A stretch of DNA of 64,000 bases from Tridacna crocea (lineage: Eukaryota > Mollusca > Bivalvia > Cardiida > Cardiidae): the NCBI GenBank assembly GCA_943736015.1, contig OX031064.1:37189361-37253360 (forward strand), written 5' to 3'. Below are positions 11,631 through 22,921 of this stretch, in pieces. Positions within the stretch are counted from its first letter, which is position 1, and every line of letters begins with the position of its first letter. A program made the position numbers and the translations under genes. The notes beneath the pieces were generated by a model. The model made no database searches, had not been told where the DNA came from, and saw only the letters and a list, made by a program, of their open reading frames with translations.

Positions 11631-11714
11631 CTGACTTCTGTTACAACTAAAATCTTTACCACAAGACAAAATTTTGACTTTTCCAAATCTAAAGCATTTA
11701 CTGACAGCATATAC

Positions 11715-11814
11715 AATATACGTTTTACATCGACTGAGAAACAGATTCATGTAACTTACCCTAATCCCTCTCGATTCTGCTCCCTGGAAACTATATAAGC
11801 ACTCCCGCCGCATG

Positions 11815-11851
<37 letters not shown>

Positions 11852-12038
11852 TATCCATGTCTCTCTTCTCTATCTCTCCTTTTCTCTCTATCTTTCTAGT
11901 CTAAGTGCATTTCTCTATATCTCTCTTTCTTTCTTTGTGTCTCTTTGCAGTCCCACAGTTGATAACCACTCCCGGGTATCAACCTCGAGACCTTACGATT
12001 ACGAGACCTACGCTATACCTCACAGCCACTGACACCAC
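11715..12038 (-). mobile_element. tRNA-Met-like SINE with CT expansion
   Basis: The minus strand begins with a tRNA-like head (B-box-like TTGATACCCGGGAG) and ends with a tail shared with the 36.3 kb copy (GGAGCAGAATCGAGAGGGAT). A CT microsatellite (11817-11849) and more CT-rich sequence lie inside. Confidence 0.5.
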
Positions 12039-12059
12039 ACAAATATTGAACTGAATGCT

Positions 12060-12208
12060 GCTAAAAGAGTGGTAATTGCTTTGAACGGGTAGAAAACTTT
12101 ATATAAAAAGACTATGGTTACCAGCATTTACTCCTTCTACCCCAATCTTTTTAAAAGCCATCCACCATAAAGATTTTAAAGTAGGATTTATGGGGTAATG
12201 AGTTAAAC
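12060..12208 (-). mobile_element. Degenerate MITE-A
   Basis: GGGTAGAAAAC, a TGGTTACCAGCATTTACTCC half-core and a terminal GGGTAATGAGTTAA remain. Confidence 0.5.
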
Positions 12209-12476
12209 ATGATTTATGACAATAATAACTACATTGGATATAGCCATATAACGTTGGAAATGACGGTTAACACCATGAGGGCAACAAAAAACACGATTGA
12301 TAAAAAGAGTTTTAAAAGTATCCTATGAAGACGACTTTTTTGCTGTGCAGAGGACCGCTTCTCTCAACATTACAGCCAAAGGAGAAATTGCCTATACCAC
12401 CAACTATATTTTTTTACCACAATCTTTCACGCTTATTCGTTTGTTGCCCATGAATTCGTTTTGAGTTTGTCTCCAA

Positions 12477-12706
12477 TTAACCCTTTCACCCCATAAGGCA
12501 TTTCTATGGTATCTCTAATTGACCCTAAATAACTGCAAGGATGAAGCCGTTTCTTATGTGTATATGACACCTTTTGATAGCATAGAAAACATTGTGGCAA
12601 AAGGTGAAATTGCTCGTCAAGAGCAATTTCACCTTTTGCCACAATGTTTTCCAAAGGCTCCTACAAGCAATGCGTAGAAATGAGTATCTATGGAATAAAG
12701 GGCTAA
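12477..12706 (-). mobile_element. MITE-B full copy
   Basis: Starts at TTAA 12477-12480. The outer right end is GGAATAAAGGGCTAAC. The core centre is GCTCGTCAAGAGC. Confidence 0.85.
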
Positions 12707-12857
12707 CTGCTTAATAACCCCAACTCAGATTACCTTTTCAGAAAAGAAACTAAAAGAGCAATATGAAGGTAGCTGTAGTCAAGGTTGTTTCAGCTAAGAG
12801 GCCAGTGTGGATAAAAAAATAAATCTGGAAATCATGCGTCGTCTCATCTTCATCTGT

Positions 12858-13134
12858 GCCGGTGTAATGCAGAGAAATGACTCTCACTACAAAATGACGC
12901 ATTGGTCATTTCACTACGTAGAGGAATGACGCGGGTCATTATTCTACGTAGGTAAATGATCCCAGAGGGATAGTTTCTCTACGTGGAATAATGACCGGAT
13001 CATTTTTATACGTAGAATAATGACCCGGGCCATTCCTCTACATAATGAAATGACCCCTGGGTCATTTCTCTACGTAGTGAAATGGCCCTTGTGTCATTTT
13101 GTAGGGAAGGGTCATTTCTCTGCATTACACCGGC
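12858..13134. repeat. Foldback element, CCGGTGTAATGCAGAG family, long form
   Basis: Inverted ends GCCGGTGTAATGCAGAGAAA and its complement enclose a chain of short dyads (AATGACC/GGTCATT with CTACGTAG links). A 148-bp relative lies at 26108-26255. Confidence 0.8.
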
Positions 13135-13173
13135 CTTAAAAGGCAACCGTAGTTCCGAAAAGCGCTTGAATTA

Positions 13174-13370
13174 TTAACTCTTTACCAAATGACAAAATTA
13201 TAGACATTTGTAAGCATTTGCAGACGACATAATAAATGTGACTCAAAAATTGAAGATTGACTTTAGAAAAGGTAAAATCACTGTGGGAAAAATGCTGTTT
13301 AATGGCATTTCCTTCTTTTCCCACAATGTTTTCAGAAGGTTTCTCCGTCCATTTTTTGGTAAAGGATTAA
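13174..13370 (-). mobile_element. MITE-A copy
   Basis: TTAA at 13174-13177 and 13367-13370. The core is reduced to AAATGCTGTTTAATGGCATTT. Confidence 0.75.
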
Positions 13371-13451
13371 AACGATATTTGCTGCGAGATACAGCTAGTA
13401 AGGGAGTTAACTCAAAGATAATGGCAATCCTAGATAAAGTATTGGAAATGG

Positions 13452-13690
13452 TTAACTCCCTTTACTGTTTAGCAATCGACAAATTTTTAGACTGGACCAA
13501 ATCGAAAGCATCTGCAGACAACAAATTAAATCTTGGTGATATGTTCACTTCTAAGTTTGATAGGTTAGAAAATATTGTGGGAAAAGGAGGAAATGCTGGT
13601 TCACCAGCATTTTCTCCTTTTCCCACAGTGCTTTCTATAGGCTTCTTTCTCAGGGTCGTTAAAAGTTTGGATTGTGTGGTAAACAGTTAA
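13452..13690 (-). mobile_element. MITE-A full copy
   Basis: TTAA at 13452-13455 and 13687-13690. The core reads GCTGGTTCACCAGC. Confidence 0.85.
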
Positions 13691-13907
13691 GAATGTATAC
13701 ACTGTGACTTTTTCTTGGTTCGAAAAGATTAAAGATTACTACATCTTGCCAGGAGTGTACCGGGAAATTAAACTGTACAAAATTCCATTCTGATATCTGT
13801 CAAATAAATTCAATTTTTGTGGCAATGAAATAAGAGAAATATATATATATATATTTTTTTTTTTTTAAATAGAAAACGATGTAAATTCTTCGAGATATTG
13901 ACGAATA

Positions 13908-15576
13908 CATGGATCCGTGGTGAAAAGATAAACCGACTACCTTAGTTACTGTTGCCAAGGTCTCACAAACAAACGCAGTCAATACATATACAGTATAGCA
14001 GATAGGCTATTTAAATCGTGCTTTCATGACTGTTTCTCTCAATAAAATTCCGGAAAAAGTATTTTAATCATATATTTCTATCGATGATAAATTCTCAGTA
14101 AGAAATTAAAGATGCTTTACTAATTTACATACGGAGATGTATTAAAAGGGCGAATTACGGGGGCGACGTACAATGTAACAGATTTACATGTTTAAACAAA
14201 AATTTGAACATATAAAAAACATCAACAAATCTCCGTTTTGCCACAGCATAATAGAATTAACGATACTTATTGCTTTCGTTGGGCTAGTACAGTCATCTCA
14301 GCATCATATCAAATTAAAGAAACCTTTTGAAAAGATTATAGAATGTCTGACTGTACAGAGAGGTTTAAGTTAATGAAAAATTTTAATATCAGGTTAAGGG
14401 GAAAAGGGTTGTCTGATGGATTATAAAATGTGTTAAGTGTGTTGTCAATTAAGAAAATTGTTAATATCATTGACGGTAGTATATGATATACTGATGACAA
14501 CGGGTGGTCAAGTTGATTAGAGCGGCAAATTGTTTTGCAATCAAACACACTTCTTATCAAATTAACAGTTTACCAAGACACCCTTTGTGCTAATGTGCAG
14601 ATGTGCTAATCAATTTAAACTCGTCACCAAATGACAAAATTTTTAGAGCAATCAAAATTCAAATATTTGCAGACAACAAAATAAATTATTCAAAAATTGA
14701 AATTTGTTTTTGAAAGAGCGCAAAACACAGTAAGAAAAGGATAAAATGAATGTTACAAGCATTTTCTCCTTTCTCCGCAATGCTTTTAAAAGCTTTCTAC
14801 GGGTCGCTAAAACCCGTTATGTAGTAAACGGTTAAAACAGATAAGTCAAGAGAAAATTTTCCATGTTCCACCAGATCAGAAGATATTTTTTTTTTGAATT
14901 GAAATATACTCCTATAATGAGGAAGAACTACACGTCAAAGTGCTTATTGTAATCAGTAGGTACTTTAAATCCAAGAATAAACATCATGTAATTTGCAATC
15001 TGATCTATATCTACTTATCAGAGATCGTATATACGATCCCAGTACACATTCAGCATATTCTTCATGCACATGCATGGGTTAAAATTAATGTCAAATTGAA
15101 ACATTGGTGACAAGTAACGCGGCCACTTTTTGGATGTGCATAGGTTATTGAACAAGGTTAATATTCAAGTAAAAGTATTTTCTTTTTATTAATACTTCAT
15201 ATAGGTCTGTTTTTACCTTTGTTTTCCAGTTTTCTCTTTCAGAGAGGAAAAATTACAGAATACTTTAAATTAATCTATTATCCAGCGCTGATCAGCTCTT
15301 TGCATAAGTTCAAATTTTCAGTAATCATCACAATTTAAACTTTTCTGTAGCCTCTGCGTGATCTCACGTCATCGGTACACGTTCGCAAAGCACATTTTTT
15401 ATTCTTTTTTTTAAAAATTCAAACGTTAAAAACACAACATAAATAAAGAGAATTGCATTCTTTCAACGTTAACACTCGTTTATTTGTGAGCCGAAATAGC
15501 AGAAACCAAGGTAGGACATCGGGTAGAATAAACGCGGTGTCCTGATTGGTCAAATATCGATTTCCACGGATCCATG
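13908..15576 (+). mobile_element. TA-flanked 1.67-kb non-autonomous DNA element, copy 1
   Basis: Inverted ends CATGGATCCGTGG...CCACGGATCCATG lie between TA dinucleotides (13906-13907 and 15577-15578). A second copy in opposite orientation is at 58809-60482 (1674 bp) with the same ends and TA flanks. The interior matches along its length, including a block with CAACGGGTGGTCAAGTTGAT and an old MITE-A. No transposase frame. TA duplication suggests the Tc1/mariner group; the TIR is short. Confidence 0.75.
14615..14835 (-). mobile_element. Old MITE-A nested in the TA element
   Basis: TTAA at 14615-14618 and 14832-14835. The core is decayed. The orthologous insertion is present at 59525-59752 in the other copy, so it predates the spread of the TA element. 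Confidence 0.7.
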
Positions 15577-15631
15577 TATTCTAGTTAACTCCGACACAAA
15601 TTTCCAGATAAACGACTGAGGTACGATCCCT

Positions 15632-15857
15632 TGAACTCTTTACCAAACGACAAACTTTTAGACTGTTTCAAATGGAAAGCATTTGCAGACGACAAAATAA
15701 AAGTGACTGAAATTTTTTTTTTTTTCCGAAGGGTTAAAAACATTGTGGGAAAAGGAGAAAATGCTGGTTACCAGCATTTTCTCCTTTTCCCACAACGTTT
15801 TCAGAAGGCTTCTTTCTCATGGTCGTCAAAAGTCGGGATTATGTGGTAAGGAATTAA
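15632..15857 (-). mobile_element. MITE-A copy
   Basis: The left flank is TGAA rather than TTAA; the right TTAA is at 15854-15857. The core hairpin is intact and a T-run interrupts the left arm. Confidence 0.8.
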
Positions 15858-16159
15858 GATGTTGAATACGAAGTAGCTTTAAAAACAAACAAAAGAACAA
15901 ACAAACACATCAGCTATGCTCTCTAAAAAAAGGGGGTTTGATTTTTACACAGTCCGCGCATGCTGACCTGGGTCGAAATTTTTCTACATCGGTTAATTTC
16001 ATGTCGTTCAAAGGACCAGTCTACCTCATGTTCGAGTCGGTTGTTCAAAAAGTGGCTTTTATGGACCCATAATTTTATGATGACTTAGGCTGATGAATTC
16101 TAAATTCCTTTACAAACTATTTCCTCTCACACAGTCAGGTGATAATTCATTTCGAACTT

Positions 16160-16312
16160 TGAATAGAGTTTATTTCATCAGCTTGTGGATAATATGGGGA
16201 AATATTTGCCGAAAAAGGGAAAGGTATGCGAAAATAACGACTGCCGTAAGGCATGAGTTACTTTCGCGGACCGTTCCCTTTTAAGGCAAATATTTCCCCA
16301 TATTAAACAAAG
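16160..16312. repeat. P2 palindrome copy
   Basis: Starts TTTATTTCATCAGCTTGTGG, continues to GGGAAAGGTATGCGAAAATA, and then reads back to CCCCATATTAA. Confidence 0.65.
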
Positions 16313-16371
16313 AAAAAATGAAAAATAGACATGTTTCAAAACAAAAACTGGGTCATGCCATTCATACGCCT

Positions 16372-16374
<3 letters not shown>

Positions 16375-16426
<52 letters not shown>
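16375..16426. repeat. CT microsatellite
   Basis: A run of 26 CT units. The Arg-Glu frame on the minus strand is an artefact of it. Confidence 0.95.
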
Positions 16427-16428
<2 letters not shown>

Positions 16429-16544
16429 CAAACAATTGAATATAAACATATAAAAGGCTTCAGACCTGTGAGATACTCGTACATTTCTATGAACAGTAAT
16501 ACAGAACATTGAGCACATTTGGTCAATACTGTTTTGGGACATAC

Positions 16545-16940
16545 ATGTGGTATTCCATAAGTAAATGGTAAATGAAGATATATATAATGGCTAGAATCTC
16601 GCGAAAATGTGGTATTCCATAAGTACATGTAAATGAAGATATATATATAATGGCTAGAATCTCGCGAAAATGTGGTATTCCATAAGTAAATGAAGATGAA
16701 AATATATATAATGGCTAGAATCTCGCGAAAATGTGGTATTCCATAAGTAAATGAAGATGAAAATATATAATGGCTAGAATCTCGCGAAAATATGGTATTC
16801 CATAAGTAAATGAAGATATATATATATATAACGGCTAGAATCTCGCGAAAATGTGGTATTCCATAAGTAAATGAAGATATATATAATAGCTAGAATCTCG
16901 CGAAAATGTGGTATTCAATAAGTAAATGAAGATATATATA
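16545..16940. repeat. Tandem satellite, about 58-bp unit
   Basis: About seven units of TGTGGTATTCCATAAGTAAA followed by an AT-run and ATGGCTAGAATCTCGCGAAA. A further partial unit reappears at 18285-18307, beyond an inserted element, so the array was split. Confidence 0.85.
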
Positions 16941-18278
16941 TGTTACAGCCAATCTGTGAAATCAGCCATTTCATGAAACGGCTGAAAATTTTAGCCATTT
17001 CGTGAAATGCCTAATTCATTTAGGCATTTCATGAAATAACTAAAGTATTTCAGCCATTTCATGAAATGGCTGGAAATTTGCTCTAGCCATTTCATGAAAT
17101 GGCTGAAACTCAAAATCATACACGTATTACTTATTTTGAACATATTACGTGCATACATTGATTTTGTTGAGTGTCTAATATTTGTGGATGATTTTTACAA
17201 AAAAAAAGCACTTCACAATATTCTTGACAATAGATCTTGTGTTGGTATTGCTTGGCTTCAGACAGGACAAATCTGAAAGTGGCTTAAGTATTCAACCCTT
17301 TACCAGAAGACAAAATTGTATTTTTGCCAAAAGTAAAGAAACTAGTCAATGACAAATTGGGTGGGCATTAACCCATTACCAGACAACAGAATTTTAGACT
17401 GATCCAAATTCAAGGAGATTACAGACAATAATTAATACTGTATTTAAAATGAAAAACAAGTGATATAAAAATAGAAAACATTGTGAGGAAAGGACAAATC
17501 ACTTATTACAAGCAATTTCTTCTTTTTGTATACATTTTTCTTTTTATTTTTTGCAAATGGTCAAATGCGGGGTTGTGTTTAAGGAATAAAATTATTGAAT
17601 TCCGGCATGTCAGCTTTTTTCATGTGTTTTTTTTTTATCCAGCGTTTATGTAGGTAATTGATAACACAAAGATAGTTTCCATAACATCACCCGTGATCAA
17701 AGTAATCAATAATTGGATAAGTAACTACATGTAATTACATTAGGATGTTTTCACACATTTATAGTTCATACTACAGATAATCTTTTGATCTGTTACATTA
17801 AAGTTATCCTTTAATTAGAGAATTCTTGATAGGAAAATCAATCAATCAAAACAAACTAACATTTAAAAAATAAACAAGCAAACAACTTATCAATGTATGT
17901 TTCCTCAACAAACCATTGAATAAAATATTCAATCACTCAATCGAAAATGTAATTACATTTTTCTAAATAAAGAAAGAAATAAATAAAACCCAAAGGAATC
18001 AATTACAAAAACCACAACATCATCAGTTTGCTAATCAAATAATGAATCAATTTATTAATATACCTATTTAAATAAACTCTAGATTTTTTTACACAGATTG
18101 GCTGAAAATCCATCAGACAATCTGTGTAATATTGACATTAGAATTCCAGCCATTTCATGAAATGGCTAAAAATTTCAGCCATCTCATGAAATGGCTGACT
18201 GGTTTAGGCATTTCATGAATTGACTAAAATGTTTCAGCCATTTCATGAAATGGCTGATTTCACAGATTGGCTGTAACA
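16941..18278. mobile_element. TA-flanked 1.34-kb DNA element with arrays of 20-bp palindromes
   Basis: Inverted ends TGTTACAGCCAATCTGTGAA and complement lie between TA dinucleotides (16939-16940, 18279-18280), splitting the satellite. Each end carries several copies of the dyad AGCCATTTCATGAAATGGCT or near variants (left about 16965-17105, right about 18148-18258). The interior is AT-rich with no transposase and holds old MITE-A sequence. Function of the dyads is unknown; they could be transposase-binding sites (inference). Confidence 0.75.
17368..17590 (-). mobile_element. Old MITE-A nested in the dyad element
   Basis: Left TTAA at 17368-17371 and the block CAGACAACAGAATTTTAGAC; the core is badly decayed. 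A further arm fragment lies at about 17294-17340. Confidence 0.55.
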
Positions 18279-18312
18279 TATACATAATGGCTAGAATCTC
18301 GCGAAAAGGAGC

Positions 18313-18378
18313 ATGTGGACATTTGTGTAAAGTGTCAATCCGGATAAGACTGCGCAGGCTGATCCGAGACGGCACTTA
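18313..18378. repeat. GCGCAGGCTGATCCG hairpin fragment
   Basis: AAAGTGTCAATCCGGATAAG, then TGCGCAGGCTGATCCGAGAC. Belongs to a palindrome family with better copies at 36.05-36.24 and 55.40-55.47 kb. Confidence 0.5.
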
Positions 18379-18694
18379 ACGAATACATCAGATGTTGTGC
18401 TACAGATGATTGGTGCACAACAAAAAATTACATAAAATGCCTGATTTCATGAGTTAACAGAAGCGTTAATTTTTCACCGCCAACACTTAATTTTAGTTTG
18501 AAATTCAAAGTAACGGTTGTCGCGTAGGAAAGTGGTTCGGCTCTGTACCCAGGATGTCCAAATTAGATAGATGAGTATTTATAGAATGCCATCTAGCGGG
18601 AGATAATCGACAACAACCGTTTGGGTTCGTCAAATATAAAAGCTATTGACGTAGACATACCAGCTGCGGCTCATAACGGGCCTCTTTTTTAAAC

Positions 18695-18916
18695 CATTCA
18701 CAACGCAATCCTAAGCTTTAACAATCCGAGAAAGTAGGCTTTTGAAAATATTGTGGGAAAGGAGAAAATGCTGGTTACCAGCATTTTCTCCTTGTCCCAA
18801 AATGTTTTCTAATCTATCAAAAGTAGTAATCATCTTTTGAGCTTCCTTTAAGGTGTTGCCTGCAAACCCTTTGAATTTGGTTAGGCGTAAAATTTTGTCG
18901 TTTGGTCAAGAGTTTT
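18695..18916 (+). mobile_element. MITE-A, diverged copy
   Basis: ACGCAATCC arm, core GCTGGTTACCAGC, and terminal ATTTTGTCGTTTGGTCAAGAG. Confidence 0.7.
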
Positions 18917-19038
18917 AAAATAGTAGAAAATGCCCTGTTGTGAGTCATACGATGTTTTCCAACCCTCACAGTTATCGTGGGCCAATCATATCTGAATGTG
19001 TTGATTTTTATACCAAACCAAGCAAAACTACCAACTCT

Positions 19039-19440
19039 CATCTTCGCGAGCCAAGTTTACGATCACTTCGTGGATCTTACCTTGGCTGATCGGGCCCGTT
19101 TTCGAGATTCCTGCGATGCGCCCTCTATTGGATACTGGTTATTACCCCCCTTTACATCATATTTCTAAAAGCTAATGAAATATCGTTTTACAAACCGCTT
19201 ACGAATACACATGAAGCGATAAGCAGACATCCACGTGGGTTTCCAAGTTTACCTTCTTTTCGAAAGGTAGCGACCTTGTTCTATTTTTATCAAAGATGAA
19301 ATGCTACGAGCGATTTCATTCATTGCAGCTAGAGCTGGCTGCATCCAGTGAAAAAGCGTATCGGGTGAATGTAAAAATCAAGCTCGATCCGCCAAGGGTA
19401 GAGTGACGTAGTGAATCGTCAGCCTTGGCTTGCGAAGATG
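19039..19440 (+). mobile_element. Mutator-like MITE, copy 2, at the stop codon of a host gene
   Basis: 402 bp from CATCTTCGC to GCGAAGATG, with perfect 9-bp duplications ACCAACTCT at 19030-19038 and 19441-19449. The right-hand duplication overlaps the stop codon (19448-19450) of the minus-strand gene next door, so the transcript's 3' untranslated region now begins in this element. Confidence 0.88.
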
Positions 19441-19447
19441 ACCAACT

Positions 19448-20449
19448 CTATCCACACACATTCAAAAAATATTCAAAATCTGTGATGGTTTCTCCATAAT
19501 GTAACCAGTCCCATATTTCTTGATTTCTGTCTGCTGACAAATATTCCGACTTAAACTGATCTGGAATCAATGGCTTTGGGGGTTTGGCTTTCTTCAATTG
19601 TTCATAGGAATCAAAATCAGCCGCAGACAGCTTCTTCTGCGTTACATTTTGGTCTTGTTCATTTACAGTATTTTCCATTTGGCCCTCATAAAATTTAAGG
19701 ACACTCTTTCGTTTTTCTAACTTTGAAAATGTCTCGGTCTGTGCGTATGACGTCGTTTCAGCTTCCTGCTCTTCGTCGAATTCGTCATTATCTTCTCGTA
19801 CACTTTTTATAATCTTTTCGGCTTCTTTTCTGAGCTTGTTGGCCTCTGGATGATTTGTTGCCTTTATCGGTAAAAATAGGCTGGATCTCGTCTTTAACTT
19901 CTCCGGTTCTATTCCACTTTTGGTTCGACCACCGGCAGGAGCAGAATGTGCATAAAGCTTTCGTGCCCTTTCTGACTCGGAATTAAGATTGACTGGAATT
20001 TCACGAATGTGTCTTTTCGTCCATCGTGTGTCTACAACATTAGTTTGAAAATGTAGCTTCGCACTTTTCACTATTCTGTTATCATCATATCCGTAGCCCT
20101 CGGTGGCATACGGTTCCTGAAACATTGCTCTCAAGTCTGTCCTAAACTTACTGTCAATCGAATTCTTTCCTTTGTCAACGGGTAAAATATAATTTATTCC
20201 ACGGCTCACTCGTTTACGCGTCACAGCGTCTTTCATATCTATGATAGGCGGTAAATCTGGCCATTCGTATTCAAGCAGTTCAATTTGATATTCTCCTTCC
20301 GGTGTAGGGTGGGACTTTCTGGTACCCTGCGAGGAAGTTGTCCGCGCTCGTTCTTGTCTGGTACTTGTTCTCATACCGGAAGCGGATACAAATCCGACAT
20401 GCGTCCGCGGACGAGCTAAACGCAACTCCGGCCCAATGTCTTGTGGCAT
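19448..20449 (-). CDS. Conserved-looking hypothetical protein, 333 aa, single coding exon
   Basis: I do not recognise the family. An in-frame TAG (20471-20473) lies just upstream of the ATG, which supports this start. A pyrimidine-rich tract ending in AG at 20482-20483 suggests that the 5' leader is spliced and that this exon begins at 20481. The protein is hydrophilic and basic with no signal peptide or membrane segment. Residues 1-45 are R/T/S-rich, residues 50-180 are a mixed region with WPDLPP and DTRWTKRHIREIPVN, residues about 205-265 are highly charged and probably helical, and the C-terminus is aromatic (IWDWLHYGE...FEYFLNVCG). Codon use and an uninterrupted frame argue for a real host gene. 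A ciliary or sperm-axoneme protein is possible from the composition, but that is a guess. Confidence 0.75.
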   Translation of the reverse strand: MPQDIGPELRLARPRTHVGFVSASGMRTSTRQERARTTSSQGTRKSHPTPEGEYQIELLEYEWPDLPPIIDMKDAVTRKRVSRGINYILPVDKGKNSIDSKFRTDLRAMFQEPYATEGYGYDDNRIVKSAKLHFQTNVVDTRWTKRHIREIPVNLNSESERARKLYAHSAPAGGRTKSGIEPEKLKTRSSLFLPIKATNHPEANKLRKEAEKIIKSVREDNDEFDEEQEAETTSYAQTETFSKLEKRKSVLKFYEGQMENTVNEQDQNVTQKKLSAADFDSYEQLKKAKPPKPLIPDQFKSEYLSADRNQEIWDWLHYGETITDFEYFLNVCG

Positions 20450-20483
20450 CGTTGTAAAGTGCAGACCACTCTATCACTCACCT

Positions 20484-21370
20484 ATTGTTTGAAAATAAGA
20501 AAGATGCTATAAGATAATTAATCAGATGCCTGTATTTCATAGTTTCATTTTACATGTACCCTTCAAATTACTGCCTCTGTAAATCATTGCAGTGGGCGTA
20601 AATTAAGATCAGAAGGCATACCCGAACAGTCAGGTCTTTCCCTTCTCTCTTTTGTGAGCTGATCAAATGTTTTACTCATTTCTTCCCAAAACAATGCTGC
20701 AGACGTTTCGTTGTAAGTAATGTACAATCAAATGACCTAAACGGATTTTTACTCGCTTCTCTCTCTCTCTCTCTCGTGAAAATGTTTGGCCACGACGAAC
20801 AGTAAACAATATATAACCCCTTTGTTGAGCGCTCCATATGAAAACTTACTAAAAAGAGAACGGATGTTTAAGTGATGATGTTGTTTCGTTCCCACCAAAT
20901 ATATTTGAAACTGATATTTTCTGTAAATGTGTGCCTCAAGTTTAACCTGTTAAAATTAGCCTTTTCATAGCATGAATTCTCAGCAATCGAAAAATATAGA
21001 CTACATGTATTTCAATTAGTATATATAGTCAGCTATACACACCCCTTTTGGTAGTCTCAACTCTTTGTCCTGTCCCTAACATTAAAATCAAAGAATGTAG
21101 ATTAGTTGGCAGACTGCACATAATGTTTAGTCTGAGCTTGACCTACACAGTCTGAAAACTCAGTTTGCATACCTCTCTGCCATTGCCGTAAACAGTATTT
21201 TGTGGACAGTGTGAGTCAAGATTAGTCTGGTCTTGGATCTTTACCCTCGGCTTGCTTACTTATGCCTAACTGATAAAATCAAAGCGTTGAGAACGCTGAA
21301 GTGGTATTCGTCAAGGAAACCTATTGTGTGGACTTAATAGTTAATAGAGACATATTCTTTAAATATTGGC
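20484..21370. other. Upstream region of the 333-aa gene; no gene seen
   Basis: A short CT run (20758-20776) and a possible diverged relative of the GATCAGACTG hairpin family (about 21110-21250). A non-coding first exon and promoter for the neighbouring gene may lie here, but I cannot place them. Confidence 0.4.
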
Positions 21371-21599
21371 TTAACTCTTTACCACACGACAAAATTTTAG
21401 ACTGGTTCAAATTGAAAGCATTTGCAGACGACAAAATAAAGGTGACTGAAATATTGAAATTTGTTCTGGGAAGGGTAGAAACCACTGTGGGAAAAGGATA
21501 AAATGCTGGTTACCAGCATTTTCTCCTTTTCCTACAGTGTTTTCAAAAAGCTTCTTTCTCAGGGGCGTCAAAAGTAGGGATTGTGTGGTAATGGGTTAA
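21371..21599 (-). mobile_element. MITE-A full copy
   Basis: TTAA at 21371-21374 and 21596-21599. The outer stem reads CCACTGTGGG paired with a TACAGTG variant. Confidence 0.9.
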
Positions 21600-22288
21600 A
21601 AGTAAACCCACTAAGCAAATGAATACCTTTTCGGTTGAAGGGAGAGTACTCATGACAAAGTTTGGTTTATTTTTGTGTAAGTGGTCTCCCTTTGATCATT
21701 AGGGGGAAGAAGGAGTAACGTCCCTTGACAATAGGATTCATGACGAATAGAGAGAAGAATCCTGTTGATATATCGAACAAAATTAAGTTTGTTCCTGAAA
21801 ACTATAATTTTGAAATGTCTCTAGCCTTTTACATTTAATTTCCAACATTACAATCAATTACCTCGATCTATAAATATTCATGAGCAATCGAATGGAGTAG
21901 CGCGCAATCATAGGACGAACAAGCCATGGAACGAATTGGTTTTGGAACGAAAAAGCACGGAGTCAGTTGGCAAATTTGTATCATTGCGTCAATAAAAGGC
22001 TATGAGTGAGAGATGCTATTTTTCAATCAAAAATAAGTATCTCAACGATCGATGGCCTCGCCCAATATATTTTAATATGCACTTTCAAATTACATATCTG
22101 ACTGCCACCGTAAAACTCATTTGCCTGGGAAAAAATGAGTTTAACTGGGTTTATTTCCTTCGGCTTTGCTCAAAATAAGATACATGGTTATCAAAATTCA
22201 ATCTTGAACTCATAGTGGTATTGTCTTCGTCAAATACCACAAAAATCAAAGTTTTAGTAGATCTAGGTTCTATTTTAAGTCGTTTATA
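21600..22288. other. No gene seen
   Basis: AT-rich intergenic DNA without recognisable repeats or coding signal. Confidence 0.45.
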
Positions 22289-22290
22289 TA

Positions 22291-22853
22291 CACTGACACG
22301 AACTTCTAAACGGCCACTTTTGTTTCTCCTATATTGGGCTATTGGAACAAGTAAAAGAAATGTTGATGAAAATAAACTGTGACATATAACTAGACATTAA
22401 GCATGGTATTGTGACGAAAAGATTCTCAATTTTGCAAACAGAAGGACTCTCTTTTTCAAAAAAAGGAAAACTAGCATGCGTGGTGACTACCAGCCAAAAC
22501 AGTTTTAAAAAGAGAAGCATAAGATACTGAACATTTGTAAGCAATAAGAAAAAAAAACATGAAAATTATTTTCTGTGAAAAATGTAATCCGAAAAAAAAA
22601 AACAAGCATGAAGTTTTCATAAACTTGATTTTTCATTATACGATGTTGATTGTATGAACGACAAAAATATTCTTCCGCGATAAAAATTGAATCAATTCTC
22701 TTCAGAATTTGGCTCAGGTATGTTTCCAGACCGACCAAACATTCTGCAAAAAATGAAACCATATAATCTGTCCCTTTAATAGGCAGCCGACGCGAGAAAA
22801 GTTCTATGGGAAATTACAGCTTATAAGTGGCAGTATAAGAGTTCGTTTCAGTG
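22291..22853 (+). mobile_element. Mariner-like MITE (CACTGA ends), copy 1
   Basis: 563 bp between TA dinucleotides (22289-22290 and 22854-22855). Ends CACTGACACGAACTTCT and AGAGTTCGTTTCAGTG; near-identical layout to 35243-35794. No transposase. Confidence 0.8.
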
Positions 22854-22921
22854 TAGGGTCCCCTATAGAAGTTTTGCGCTGGAAGACCTAATCCCTAGCC
22901 TAAACCCAATCTTCTAAGACC

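Noticed and set aside
13238-13690. 150-residue open frame
   Set aside because: It spans parts of two MITE-A copies and contains the usual MITE-derived string; no domain.
16318-16628. Arg-Glu or Leu-Ser repeat frames
   Set aside because: Translation of a CT microsatellite.
16545-16940. Regular repeats resembling a CRISPR array
   Set aside because: Units are contiguous with no unique spacers, and the genome is eukaryotic; it is a satellite.
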